Position numbers and translations under genes: made by a program. Below are positions 1 through 10,645 of a DNA stretch of 64,000 nt, in pieces; positions within the stretch are counted from its first letter, which is position 1, and every line of letters starts with the position of its first letter. Below the pieces are notes generated by a model. The model ran no database searches and was not told the origin of the DNA. It worked only from the letters and a program-made list of their open reading frames with translations. This DNA is from Oxytricha trifallax (Eukaryota > Ciliophora > Spirotrichea > Sporadotrichida > Oxytrichidae): the NCBI GenBank assembly GCA_000711775.1, contig ARYC01017515.1, positions 1 to 64,000 on the forward strand, written 5' to 3'.

Positions 1-828
1 TATGGTTAAAATAGAGGCAATGAAGATTCCCATATTAAAAATTATTGACTTAGATTCTTGCCTAGAAAGCTACCTCACTCTTTAAAATAAAATAGAGAAG
101 AGAGTCATTACTTATGACTAATATGCTTACAAGATATATCCATTCAATTACTTCCTTGCTGATGACAAGTTCCAAATGGAATTTGCAAATGAGTATTATG
201 CTCTTTAAAAGGCAAAGTTAAATGAGTGAAGGCATATCATATAGCTTGATGCTATTTTACTTGGTAAAGATCATGTAGCCTTCAGGCTTCCATTACTTGA
301 AATGACTTACAGAGAATTCTTATCTGACAATAGATGTCAGAGATAAATTGGCTAGATTGTATAGCAGATAGTTGAGGGGATTGAAGTGCTTCACAAGCTA
401 GGTTATGTTCATAGAGACTTAAAGCCAGAGAATATCATGTTGAATTTTCACCCTCTTAGAGTTTATATTATAGACTTCAACAGAGCTCAAAGAGTGCAAG
501 CCTCTGCATAAGGAAATGTATACGGTACTCCTGGATTTATTTTCCAGAGAGAGAGGATTGGAGAGATGGAGACACTTAATGGGATATCTGGGCTCTAGCA
601 GTAATAATAATAGAGAGCGACATGCCAAGAAACGATTACTTTAGCTGCAGGGGTGAGAGAGATTCTAAGCAGAGAATCAAACAATATCTCGATAAAAAAT
701 AAAATTAATGGAGGTCTCAGAGAACTTGCATACTCAACTATTATCAAGCCAAGTTAAGAGAATAAACAAACAAATAAAACAATCAAACATCAACTCAGAA
801 AGATAAAATTCAGAGAACTGCCACATGA
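1..828 (+). pseudogene. TBE 57-kDa gene, protein kinase half
   Basis: The C-terminal kinase domain of the TBE zinc-finger/kinase protein, entering from the left edge. The catalytic loop HRDLKPENIM is at about 400-440, the metal-binding position reads IIDFNRA, and GTPGF with DIWALAVIIIE marks the activation segment and subdomain IX. TAA and TAG must be read as Gln. The frame shifts once between GTPGF and the following DWRDGD, and a TGA lies near 229 where the other copy (3789-4983) has Cys, so this copy is decayed. The aligned copy matches strongly (for example DQYAYKIYPFNYFLADD here, HQYAYKVYPFNFFLSDD there). The substrate is unknown. The zinc-finger half would lie outside the window. Confidence 0.8.
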
Positions 829-1009
829 CTCTAAGCTAATGTTTGTGTGAAATAATTTAAAAACTTGCTTGTTATACTCACTTAAATTACTAATATTTAA
901 ACATTAAACCCCTCATAAACCCTATTAATACCCTAATAAAGTATGCACTAATAGTCTACTTTATCAATCAAAAACTCAATCAAACTACTGAAAGGGTTTT
1001 GGGGTTTTG
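1..1009. mobile_element. TBE transposon, right-hand part only
   Basis: The right end of a telomere-bearing element that continues off the left edge. It ends in a G3T4G4T4G block (993-1009), followed by ATT, the kind of 3-bp target (ANT) that TBEs duplicate. Inside is the kinase gene known from the TBE 57-kDa frame. The subterminal sequence (about 905-1009) differs from that of the complete TBE at 3666-7722, so this is another subfamily or a more diverged copy. Relative to that copy it lies in the opposite orientation, with the kinase gene next to the right end. The left half and the other copy of the target duplication are not visible. Confidence 0.8.
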
Positions 1010-1212
1010 ATTATTCGAATCTAAGTTTTTGTTATTTGCTTTACAAGATTTGAAAAATGGGCACTTGAATTATCCATCCTTGTCCTTAACGTAATGAGGC
1101 CATTTGTTATTTTTCTATTTGCTCATGATTCCTTGAATTATCTAGAAAAAATATTTTTAATTAATTATTATATATTCGTATATTTTAAAATTAAATATTC
1201 AAGTAGTTCTAA
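829..1212. other. gene-free stretch
   Basis: Up to 1009 this is the subterminal region of the TBE, with scattered CCCT and telomere-like blocks. From 1013 to 1212 it is A+T-rich flank with no coding signal that I can support. Confidence 0.6.
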
Positions 1213-1313
1213 TAAGACGGCGCCAAAAATAAAATAAGAATGCGCCAAAGGCTCGTTACTTTTAAAGTATGTATGTGTATAAGACGGCGCCAAAAGCCGA
1301 ATAAGATTGCGCC
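1213..1313. repeat. two 34-bp G+C-rich direct repeats
   Basis: Two units of 34 bp each (1213-1246 and 1280-1313) start TAAGACGGCGCCAAAA and end TAAGA(A/T)TGCGCC, with a 67-bp period. They stand out as G+C islands in very A+T-rich DNA. A shortened copy in inverted orientation lies at 47189-47209, just outside the helicase start of element B, and weaker GCGCC/TTAATTAAGAA blocks lie at 11.3-11.65 kb right of element A. I infer that they are subterminal inverted repeats of the helicase-type elements, perhaps transposase binding sites. Confidence 0.6.
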
Positions 1314-1682
1314 CATTATTTGGGATAAATTATAATTCATATTTTTTGTCTTTTTTAAATAATTGTGGTTTAATTTTCAAGTCATTATAGTTCATAAATC
1401 GGTGAGATATTTTAATATTTACCTATTTTATATATTAATTCATATTATATTGAATTCAATCAAATACTTTTTTAAATTCTTCAAATTAAGAAAACAATTC
1501 ATAAAAATTGTAAACCTATTTTGTATTACTTAATCAAATTATAGAAACTCAATTAAACCTTTACAAATAAGTTCAACCAAACTTCTTAACTATTTATTTT
1601 ATTTGGTATGAGTGGTTTTAGCATATTCAGTTAATTTATAAATTACTATTCCCTTATCAAATTTTTCATTGTATTTTGTTAA

Positions 1683-1694
1683 GGGGTTTTGGGG
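1683..1694. repeat. telomere-like G4T4G4 block
   Basis: An isolated GGGGTTTTGGGG preceded by TTAA, as at TBE right ends. No matching left end or target duplication is visible, so it may be the remnant of a TBE end or part of element A. It is not a chromosome end, since ordinary sequence continues on both sides. Confidence 0.45.
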
Positions 1695-1849
1695 TAGAAA
1701 TTCAGAATAGCTAATTATTTTTCAATGGGAACACAGTTTATATATTTTAGTGATTAAGTTATAGCGTTGCTGAAGCCCCAGGGACCCATTCAATTTTTAT
1801 TTTCTTTATTTTATCACCTATAATTTATAGAGATGATTTTTTTAAAAAT

Positions 1850-3320
1850 TAGGGGTTATGAATATTGATTTTCTTTTTTACAATTGAAAACAATTTTCTA
1901 TTGGTGCCATCTCAAAATGATAAGGACCTAAATATAGGATATTTTATAAGAAAAGTTCTTATTTTCCTTAAAATTTGTTAGTTCAGATGATAGGAGGCAT
2001 TATCAAGCATAAAAACAACATTACTTCTCCAGTTAAATAAACTGCTTCAAGATTATTGCATAATTTAAGAAGAGAGTATTAAATACTTAACGTGTTGGTT
2101 CTCCCGCTGTTAAGTTAATAGTAGACCTCTCCATTAGAAGAAATTGCTGCTATTAAATTTAATTTCTATATCCTTTTTAATTAATCTGAATAATTTTTTA
2201 GTCCTACAAGACCCCAAGATTTATAAGCAACTTCATTTGCTTGAATACTGCTTTCATCTATAATTATTATTATTTTACCATTAAAAAGGTTATCAACAAA
2301 CTTCTTAGCTGCAAAGTGTCGAGCTAATATGCATTATTTATTGTTTGTTCGTATATCTAGGCTGTTTAATTTTTTAAATGAACATAACTTGTTTTTTTTA
2401 ATAGTTTTCCGAATTTTGCTTAAAGTGACACATATTCCTAGTTTACTCAATATTAACTCTTGAATAAGTTTTAATGATTTTAAAATGGTTCCTTTTAATA
2501 TTTCACCTCAAATAAAATTGCAAATATAGTGGTCCTCCCTTGCTTTATTTTGCTCTCTTAAGGTCTAACTTAGATTATTAGTTTAAGTCTATTGTTTTAT
2601 TATTTTTCCAATTAATATCTGCTTATTTTAAAACGTTTAAGCATCTATACTTAAGAGCATCCTCCTTCATTAACAAATTTATAATTCTTTAGGATTATTT
2701 TACTTGAATCTAAGTTGATTTATTAGTTTATTCTTTATATTAACTCCTCAAATGGCTTGAAATAAATTTTTTATTTATGTTTTGATTTTGAATTTTGAAA
2801 GAATCTACCTCTGGAGTTTTATTAAAAAAATTTCAGTCTAAAAAGGTTTTGGCCTCATTATATACCTCTATCTAATCAATGCCTACATTTTTTTTAATTT
2901 TCTGAAACTATATATGGCAGACTAATGCTTTTGTAAAGTACACTTTATTGTCTTTTTAGTAATCAATTTATTCATAATTTTATCGAGTTATGAAAGACTT
3001 TGCTTCATTTCTAGAGTCGAATATAATAAACCTTGGACAATCCAAACTTATTTTTAGCAACACTTAATTTTCAAGTTCTTATATACTTTAGTTTTAGACT
3101 TCAAAAACTTAAATGGGGGAAGTTTATTCATTTGGCAACTTTATTAATTGTGTTGTTTCAAAAAGTGTACTGTTTTCTAAATCAAAGTTTTCATTGTAAA
3201 TATGTGAACTTGAATTTGAACCATTTAATTCTTCTTCAAATGAAGAGTCAAAGTTTTCACAATAATATTATCTTAAGTCTTTCTATTTTAATGACTTTTT
3301 TATAAATTTATTCAACCTAT
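1850..3320 (-). pseudogene. DD34E transposase of element A
   Basis: A Tc1/IS630-type transposase related to those of elements B and C. Read right to left: an acidic N-terminal part (for example CENFDSSFEEELNGS), then the first catalytic Asp in IDESSIQANEVAYKSWGLVG, the second in FMLDNASYH, and the Glu in LGPYHFEMAPIE. At least one frame shift separates the second Asp from the Glu, and other breaks are likely in the middle. The gene is divergent from the 22-kDa-like gene. Catalytic residues are still visible but the gene cannot be whole. Confidence 0.75.
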
Positions 3321-3665
3321 AATTTTTTAGTTATTTAAGTCTTAATTAGAATTATTCTATTATAGAGAATTTATTCTCTTCTAGAGTTAATTATTTTATT
3401 TAGTAAATAAAAGCTCATATTAAAGCTATTTTTCAATTATTTAAATTAAGGTTAAAATTAAGGTTATTCTCTAGATTACTCTTATAAATAGCAACTATAA
3501 AAACTATAGTTAAATAAGGAAAGCAATTTACAACAAGTGAATATTCATTAACTAAAAGAAAAAATAGGAAGTAAGAAAGAGTAATACGATTTCTTAACTC
3601 AGGAATCCGCGGCTTATCTACCAAAATTAAATTGCACAAATGTGTACTTCTTCAGAGATATCATT

Positions 3666-3738
3666 CAAAACCCCAAAACCCCTTAATGAGGTTTATAAGT
3701 GCTTTAATTTGTAGGGAATTTGTTAGGGGTTCGGGTTA
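3666..3738. repeat. TBE left terminal inverted repeat
   Basis: Begins CAAAACCCCAAAACCCC and ends with GTTAGGGGTTCGGGTTA. It pairs with 7651-7722 with few mismatches. Confidence 0.93.
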
Positions 3739-3788
3739 CTAATAGGTTTTAAAGTGAAATATATCGTAAATGTAATAAATTTAATCAC

Positions 3789-4983
3789 TCAAAATGCACT
3801 TTTGGATCATATGGGAGAGGTCTGAAGTTTATTTTACTTAACCAAAAATCTATCCTCTCTAATGTTATGTCTGATCTAGAGTTTGGTTTTAAGATTATTG
3901 ATTCTGCCATTTATTTTAATGATTGAGATACTCTGGTTTTGTATATAAATTACTTGATTCTTTACTTAGCATCTTTCTCACACCTTGTAGAGTAGTAATC
4001 ATTCCGAGGCATATCGCACTCTATCATTATTGCTGCTAAAGCCCACCATCCCATTGATAGTCTCCATCTCTCCAGTCATCTCTTTCAGGATAATAGCCTG
4101 GAGTTCCCATAACACTTCCTAGCCTTGATACTTCTACCATTAAAGCTCTGTTGAAGTCAATAATTGTCACTCTTACAGGTGAGAAATTTATCATAATATT
4201 CTCTGGTTTCAAATCTCTATGAACAAAGCCTAACTTATGTAGCTCTTTTATACCTTGTAAGGTTTAAGTTGCTATCAGCAAGCTACTTATGATTCCTTTG
4301 ATCAGTAATAAAATCTCTGAGGGTCAATTCATAGAGTGGGAGTCTGAAAGCAACATGATCTTGCAAGGAGAACAGCATCTAACATAATTAAGTAACTACA
4401 ATCTTTAAACTTTGCTTGAGTGAATACTTGATACTCATTTGTAAACTCCATCTAATATTTATCATCACTTAAGAAAAAGTTGAAGGGATACACCTTGTAT
4501 GCATACTGATGATCATTGATAACTTTCATATCAAAGGAGTCTTCTAATATAAGGTAGCTTTAAAGTGAAGTGTCTAGGTCAATTTAGGCAAGAACAGGAA
4601 TCTTTTTATATTGAATTTAAATCATAATCTTTGTGATTTCAGATGCTAGTAGGTTGCGTGATTTCCTCACATATTCTGATTCACTAGCTTGTTCAAGCTC
4701 TACAAGTTTCGAAGATTCACTTGCTTTTATTTTGTTAAGTAGCTTCAATTCATCTTCATGCTTTTCAATCTCTAAATCTTTCTTGTGAGCTTTTAAAAGA
4801 TGCTTCCTTAAATATCTGTATGAGAATACTGCTAATGGCACTCAAAGCAATCATACTTTCCATAACTTTGTCATGCTTTAAGTATACAGTAGGCTTAGCT
4901 TCCTTATGAACCTTCATATACCTGTACCAGCTAGATTTATGAGCAAAATCTCTCTCACACAGCTCACAAAAGTATACTTCCAT
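3789..4983 (-). pseudogene. TBE 57-kDa zinc-finger/kinase protein
   Basis: Starts at 4983 with MEVYFCELCERDFAHKSSW, the first C2H2 finger (C-x2-C...H). A second C2H2-like motif (YDCFECHQQYSH) follows after a frame change, then an acidic/basic helical stretch (HLLKAHKKDLEIEKHEDEL). The kinase domain follows: a KVYPFNFF region, HRDLKPENIM near 4170-4220, and GTPGYYPERDDWRDGD near 4080-4110. After another frame change come WALAAIMIECDMPRNDY and a C-terminus ending at a TGA at 3789. The pairing of DNA-binding fingers with a Ser/Thr-type kinase is typical of TBEs. About two to three frame changes suggest decay. It is divergent from the 22-kDa gene across a repeat-rich spacer. Confidence 0.82.
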
Positions 4984-5414
4984 TTCTTCAGTTTGTATAG
5001 GAATTTCTTAATACCTTTCTCCTCCTCTCTGTCTCCCACACACTTGTTTGCCATTTATTTTCATTATTAATTTCTATTTTAATAACAGAGACCTCAAGTG
5101 ATAGCTCTGGCAGTTCTTTATGAGAGTTAATATCACAGCTATCACACTTTTTATTGCTGCCAAAGGTAAGTCCATTTAGTTAGATGGAAGTGCTGTTGTT
5201 TTTCTTAAAATGTTAGCGCTCATATTTAAATTTGAATTTAAAATTATAAAACTGCCTCTATAACTGAGAGCTTATATGAGAGCTTTGCAAGCCTACAAGT
5301 TTCAAGGAAAGCTCTTAGAGTATGAGAGAAGAATTATGAGTGTTAAGAGACGATCCAGCTCTAAATATGAGTGAGGAAGTAACCATTTTTACTTTAAATA
5401 ATAAGTTGATTATA

Positions 5415-5581
5415 GTACGTACCGATTTAGGAGGTGCACCTAATTAAGTACGTACTGCTTAAGGAGGTATTATGTGATTTTATGATTAAAATTAGGGTGC
5501 TCCTAATTAAGTACTAGCTTTAATTAATGCTCCTAATTAAGAACTAGCATTTTAGGAGCTGCTCCTAATTAAGTACGTACC
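5415..5581. repeat. repeat-rich spacer between divergent TBE genes
   Basis: The block contains several copies, in both orientations, of CTAATTAAGTACGTAC with GGAGGTGCAC/GGTGCTCCT and AGGAGC motifs. It sits between the divergent 57-kDa and 22-kDa genes, so it is a candidate two-way promoter or transposase-binding region. The repeats are seen directly; the function is inferred. Confidence 0.6.
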
Positions 5582-5787
5582 AATTTAAATTTAAAAATAT
5601 GGACTATAACAGTAGAAATTGATATCAATCTCTCAAGTTTGAAACCAGCTCTCAAAACCTTCTCCATATCCTTCTAAGAGGCTGACCTCCTATAGGATGC
5701 CCATATTTAATAGTAAGTTTTACAGAGGTAAATAATTGAAATCAATAAACTTAAATTTGAATATCATTTCTAAGATCTGTAAACAAG

Positions 5788-6570
5788 ATGGAGTCAATGA
5801 ATGATGCAATGAAAAGAGTGCAAGCACAAGAATTGATTCAGACATTTAGAAGCAAGGAGGATTTGCACGCTACCTGATGCAGCAAGGTAATGAACTCATA
5901 GTAACTCATCTTGATTATGTAGTTGGTTTGCTCCTGCCAACGATGGAAGGCACCAAAATATCATTTCTAAGAGCGATACTCTGCGAAGAGAAGAAAGCAT
6001 CGAAAACTTAAGATGTAAAGTCTGCAGAGATTCCAAACTATCCAGAAATCTCAGTGACTAACTTATATGATGATGCTATGAACGACCCAGAGGTTTCGCT
6101 CTACCTGCCTACTAAGAAGCAGTTGTCAAATAAACTGCCTGAAAGAAACTATTTCTTTGGCATACTTGCAACAATTAAAGACGATTACTTGAAAGAAATT
6201 ATTCAAGAATCTCATAAGAAAAGGTACAGCATCTCTTCAAAAGATAAGGACAAACAAGGGATCAAGATAAGTGAGAGCTAGCTATCAGAGCTGCAGAAGC
6301 ACCCTTATATTTCAAGTAAGATTTGTAGCTTAACTCTTTAGAAAATCTGGTACTGGCATCTTCTTGATGAAGGAATAAAGCAAGCTTCACAAAGAGCGAA
6401 AGTCGCAGACAAAGTATGAAGTCAGCAAGAGACTTTATTCAAATATTCAGCCACCAGAGTCAATGAACATAGATCTGGAGCTGGCAGCAAGAGAAGAAAC
6501 ATAGGCCCAAGCAAGCAAGAAAAGAAGAAAAGAAAGAGAAGCCAGCTCCCTCTAAAGAATTTTAAATGTG
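5788..6570 (+). pseudogene. TBE 22-kDa protein
   Basis: Starts MESMNDAMKRVQAQELIQTF, then RSKEDL, a hydrophobic DYVVGLLLP segment, FLRAILCEEKK, IPNYPEISVTNLYDDAM, DPEVSLYLPTKKQLSNKLPE, and a C-terminal LQKHPYISSK motif before a strongly basic, Lys/Arg-rich tail. The biochemical role is unknown; the basic tail suggests nucleic-acid binding. One frame shift lies near 5870 and others beyond 6300. The RSKEDL...FLRAIL...IPNYPE...YLP pattern recurs in the genes at 19145, 24917 and, more distantly, in the spliced genes of elements A, B and C. Confidence 0.8.
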
Positions 6571-6656
6571 ACTTATATATTCAATAACTTAACTCTAAAA
6601 CTTATTTATATACATTCACTCTCCCTTCTTTAGCACACTTTTATGCCAACTAATTA

Positions 6657-7642
6657 TCAACTCTCAGCTGAACTTTTTATAAAATCGACTGTATCAATAG
6701 GTAGGTAATGCATCAGGTGGTATAGCAGCAGATTCTTATAATGACCTTTTAGTATACCCCAGTAGAATTCAATTCCATTAAACTATGGACTGTAAGGTAC
6801 GTTGAACACTGGAGTTATTCTAAGTTGTTCATAACTCTTCCTTGTAACTTTTGTCTTATGAACTGAAAGATTATCAACAAACAGTATAATCTCTTATTCA
6901 GGGTACTTCTCTCTCAGCTGCTCTAAGAACTTAATATCTGCTCTGTCTTAATAGAGCGAGGATGAATAACATAAGTTTCTAAACCAGCATCCTCACTAAT
7001 ACCTCCAAGAATTGCCATAGTTTATACCTTGACTTTCTAGTCACATACTTCTATATTACTATGCCTCTTATACCAAGACTTCTAGATGAAAGTGTTGAAG
7101 GTAAACACAGCCTCGTCAGCATGAATAAACTTAATATTATTCTATTAGGCTCTCTGCATTTAATTATAAATATAATTTAAGTTGTAGTTGTAAAATGGCA
7201 GAGTGAAATCAATTACTCTCTTGATACAATTTACACCTTTATAAGAGATAACGTTTAGTTTATAAATGTTTGCAACAGATTATGCAGAGATCTTCAACTC
7301 AGGGAACTGGCGGTGAAACATAATAGCTCGTTAGTCGAAAGAGAAGTGAGCCCAATACTTAAAAGTTTTTTCATTAATAAGATAGTCAATATGCTTCGAT
7401 AGAAACTTTGACTTCCTCTTAGGCTAAGAATTCAGCTATTATTGCTTTAATTAAACAGCTTTCAAGCAGTGAGAGCTAACAGTTAATTGACTTCGCTTTA
7501 AGAGCAGTGCAATAGACTTATAGTTCAGTACTGGTTTGACTTATTCACTATACACATAACATCCATAAAGCAGTTTAAACACTAAATCTATATACTCTTC
7601 ATCATAAATAGACCCCAAAAGCTTGTTATTTTTGTCTCTCAT
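6657..7642 (-). pseudogene. TBE 42-kDa transposase (DD34E)
   Basis: IS630/Tc1-type DDE transposase, about 328 codons, that would excise and insert the element. ATG at 7642 (MRDKNNKLLGSIYDEEY). The catalytic residues are visible: first Asp in FIHADEAVFTF, second in LFVDNLSVHKT, Glu in PYSPQFNGIEFYWG; there are 34 residues between the second Asp and the Glu. One single-base frame shift near 6950, between the first and second Asp, is the only break I see. TAA/TAG codons are read as Gln. The gene runs convergent to the 22-kDa gene. Confidence 0.88.
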
Positions 7643-7650
7643 TTAATTAA

Positions 7651-7722
7651 TAACCCCAACCCCTAACAAATTCCCTACAAATCAAAGCACTTATAAACCT
7701 CATTAAGGGGTTTTGGGTTTTG
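7651..7722. repeat. TBE right terminal inverted repeat
   Basis: Begins TAACCCCAACCCCTAAC and ends GGGGTTTTGGGTTTTG; inverted copy of 3666-3738. ATT follows at 7723-7725. Confidence 0.93.
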
Positions 7723-8403
7723 ATTGATGGAAAAAAAGAAGTAAGACTTTTTCATCTAATTACTATAGTAATTAAAACGGAATAGTGTTGTGCTTTCAGC
7801 AGTTCCTAAAATAGAAGGACTAACTTCAGAAGACTTTATAGCATTTACAGAAGGCAGGCCTGAATTACTTAAATATTTTCCAAGTCAATGTGACTGGCTC
7901 CATCTTGATAAAAGATGGCTATGTGATGTTTCGCCATCTCGTGACTAGGAGGGAGTTCTATAAATGATATAAGATGCTAAGTTAAAACGACGAGAAAAGC
8001 TAGACTAATCATAAAACATGATTGTTCATATTAAGCCAGAGTTTGCAAATGCACTCTAAAATAGTCTTAATTTTAGTGGTAATTAAAACTTTTTGTAAAT
8101 TATTTCATAGTACATAAGGGTAGATCTGCTTATCTCATGAAGCGAAATGCCAAGCGTAAATTAAGACAGCAACCAGATGAAGAAATGAAAGGTAATGATA
8201 TTTAAAATTTACCATCAAAGAGAAAATATTTAGATGAAAATAAAAGAATCAGAGATGAAGTAAATCAAATGAAAGATGAAATTGGTGACTTGAACAACTA
8301 CAAGAATTTAGTCATGTAACTTCATGACTAAGGGATAATAGACGGTGAAGGCAAATCTTAAAACATAGAAGGTTCATAGCAGAACAACGATTTTATGATT
8401 TGA

Positions 8404-9126
8404 ATTGATTAGCAACTTAATTTAGGTCAAAATTTTTAATTATCACATTAAAACTATAACAAACTCTAGTATAAAAATTTATACATTTAATTTATCAATA
8501 TAATTTATTTTATAAATAATTGATAAATAACAAGCTTTATTAATCAAGAATAATTAATAAGCTTATAAAAAAAACTAATAAGTTAACTAAATTATACTTA
8601 TCAAAACGTTTTATTTATAAGAATTAGCTTATTTCTCATCAATAGTTAAAGAAATAAGCTTAAAATCTCTTCAATAAAATAATTAAACAATTTATTCAAG
8701 TGGCTTTTTTTCAAGTTGATATGCCTGAACAACTGTAATTTATAAGAAAGGTCTTTTTAATAGTAATTATTAATAATACTAGGAGTAATCTTATTTAAAT
8801 GACTTCATCAGAAAGTTTAAAGAAATTGTTCAAATTAAGAGTATTTTAAATAATATATTTTATAATATAAGAGTTTCTTATAGTTTGTTATAGTAGTTAT
8901 TAGTTTGTTAGACTTTTTAATATGTTTAATGGACTATTTTTAGTAACTAACTTAATAATAGTAATTTGTGTAATAAAATATCTAAGCACCTATGGATCGA
9001 ATGAAAAGGATTCTAAATTGTGATACTACAAGTTTAAGGATAGACTGCTAAAAATGCTAGTCCCTAAAAATAGCAACTACAATTACTATTTAAGCAAGTC
9101 AAGCTATAAACTAATAAAAAATTAGA
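8404..9126. other. A+T-rich gene-free stretch
   Basis: In element B the helicase stop codon lies about 130 bp past the 22-kDa-like gene. Here there is instead about 700 bp of A+T-rich sequence with short palindromic TTATTAATC/AATAATTAATAAGC runs and no coding signal, showing that the helicase C-terminus of element A was lost or replaced. Confidence 0.6.
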
Positions 9127-9414
9127 ATGAGTAAAAAATTAAGAACATAAAAAACTCAAAAGGCCAAAACCCCTTTAACAAAAAATTCTGATTAGGAACC
9201 TTCAGATTACACAACTGAATTTTTTTATGATCAACTTAAGGATCTAAAACAAGAGGAATAGATCTAAGATTATGAAATATTTAAAATAGTAAGGTATATT
9301 AGGAAAGAAAAGGTATAAAGATGTAAAAGTTCAACTTCAAAAGAAATTTCACAAAGATCAATTACAGCATCATCCAAACTGGCTCATAACAACCTTAAAT
9401 TTGAGAAAAAGTGA
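9127..9414 (+). CDS. hypothetical small Lys/Gln-rich protein
   Basis: An open frame of 95 codons, ATG to TGA with TAA/TAG as Gln: MSKKLRTQKTQKAKTPLTK..., then an acidic/aromatic stretch (DYTTEFFYDQLKDLKQEE) and a basic Ser-rich tail. The sequence CCAAAACCCC (9164-9173) inside it is telomere-like. I do not recognise the protein and found no second copy in the window. A frame of this length is expected often by chance, so the call rests only on composition. It may be the first part of the gene that follows. Confidence 0.3.
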
Positions 9415-9449
9415 TAGTAATTGATCAACTCATATAAAATAAGGTCTTA

Positions 9450-10600
9450 CAAAATAACTATAAAATTAGTAAGAATATAAAGTCAGTTAAAAAACCAAAA
9501 CCCATTACGATAAGCAGTGATTAAGGAAGTAATAATTCATAAGAACTGCTTCAAAGTGAATAGTAAATTCACTCTGGCTTATAATCATTAAACTCATAAT
9601 AGCTTAAGACTGACACCGAGGAGTTTCAAACATAGTCCGATACGACTTTCCCTGAATTAAGTCAATTAGAGGAAATCGTAAATTACTAGTTTCAAGGGCT
9701 AACTGAATAAGCTTTGAATGAAATTAGAGAGAAGTTTATAGCTCAAATGCCAAAAATCTTATAAGAATAACTAAATGATAAGCTTAACTAAAAATTCCAA
9801 CTTAACAATGAATAATTAGCAATCTACAAGAAAAGTCTGATGGGGTCGATATTAAAACTATATAAAAATGATTTAAGACGGAAAACACGAAATTTAATGT
9901 GCGTTTAAGGTGCTTGTTTAGGATTTAAAAGACTTATCTCCAACTATTGGAATTGCAACATAGGAGTCCTTAGCAAATTAAGTTAAAAGATTTAGATAAC
10001 TTTATTAAAGCTTGAAACAACTAATAAAGGAAAATTTAAAACTAATTCAAACTCTTAAATGAGAAGTAAAAGATATTTGAAAATCAAATGACTTCGAAAT
10101 TAAAAGAAAACGAAGAAAAATAAAAGGTCTCGCCATTAAATTCCAAAAACGTTTTGGATTAAGTAAATACTTTATGTACAGACCTTTAAAAACGCTTTAA
10201 TAGTAATTTTGAAAATATAAGCAGCAGCATTAAAGAAATTAAAAACAGAGTAACTTGTATTGAAAATTGAAAAAGCTGAATTAAAAAAGAATGTTGACTA
10301 AATTAGTATTTTAAGCAATTAAAATAGTATGCCATAGTAGTTAAACCAAAATTAATCTAAGTAAAGTATCAACGACCTCCCATATCTCATAGAATCGGAT
10401 TTAAAAAAAAACAATATAGAGATTCAATTCGTAAAATAACTCTATCGAATTCGTATTAATAATGGAAAGTAGTTTATGTTTGATAATATAGGGATGAAGT
10501 TTATTTCAATATAAGAAAATAATTATTTATAATTTAATCTTTATAGATATAACTTTTTTACTCCATTATTTTAATTACTTAATGCATTTCATGAACCTCC
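9450..10600 (+). pseudogene. hypothetical coiled-coil, Gln-rich protein
   Basis: Three adjoining frames on one strand carry protein-like sequence: SVKKPKPITISSDQGSNNSQ... with a Gln/Glu-rich middle (ALNEIREKFIAQMPKILQEQ), then KQKVSPLNSKNVLDQVNTL...SSSIKEIKNRV, which looks like coiled coil, then DLPYLIESDLKKNNIEIQFV...RIRINNGKQF. A frame change near 10070 and a TGA near 10267 separate them; either could be an undetected intron or decay. Not recognised. The block ends at telomere-like repeats that adjoin the helicase stump of element A. Confidence 0.4.
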
Positions 10601-10616
10601 AAGTCTTAAAGCTATG

Positions 10617-10644
10617 GGGTGTTGGGGTTTTGGGTTTTGGGTTT
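10617..10644. repeat. telomere-like G4T4 block
   Basis: GGGG(TGTT)GGGGTTTTGGGTTTTGGG, oriented like a TBE right end. The helicase stump of element A begins directly to the right, so this may be the end of an element inserted into, or joined to, the helicase gene. Confidence 0.55.
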
Positions 10645-10645
10645 A

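Larger units (their letters stand above)
3666..7722. mobile_element. complete TBE transposon (4057 bp)
   Basis: Both ends are telomere-like: CAAAACCCCAAAACCCC at the left, GGGGTTTTGGGTTTTG at the right. Terminal inverted repeats of about 72 bp (3666-3738 and 7651-7722) match closely, and ATT flanks both sides (3663-3665, 7723-7725), the ANT target expected of TBEs. Three genes are present in TBE order: zinc-finger/kinase (minus), 22-kDa (plus), transposase (minus). It interrupts the first exon of the 22-kDa-like gene of element A, so it is younger than A. Each gene has at least one frame shift, so it may no longer move on its own. Confidence 0.95.
3516..8403 (+). pseudogene. 22-kDa-like gene of element A, split by a TBE
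   Basis: Homologous to the intact gene of element B. Exon 1 reads KIGSKKEQYDF...LPKLNCTNVYFFRDII up to 3665, is cut by the TBE, and resumes at 7723 with DGKKE. Removing one ATT copy restores the frame across the insertion. A 28-nt intron (7741-7768) leads to exon 2 (7769-8078, 310 nt, exactly as long as in B; QLKRNSVVLSAVP, CDWLHLDKRWLCDV). A 32-nt intron (8079-8110) leads to exon 3 (8111-8403), with the basic KGRSAYLMK... and a coiled-coil tail. No clear ATG is visible at the start. Apart from the TBE insertion the frame looks open. Role unknown; it is related to the TBE 22-kDa protein. Confidence 0.8.

Noticed and set aside
1683-1694. True telomere or chromosome end
   Set aside because: Single short G4T4G4 unit with continuing sequence on both sides; transposon-end sequence is the simpler reading.
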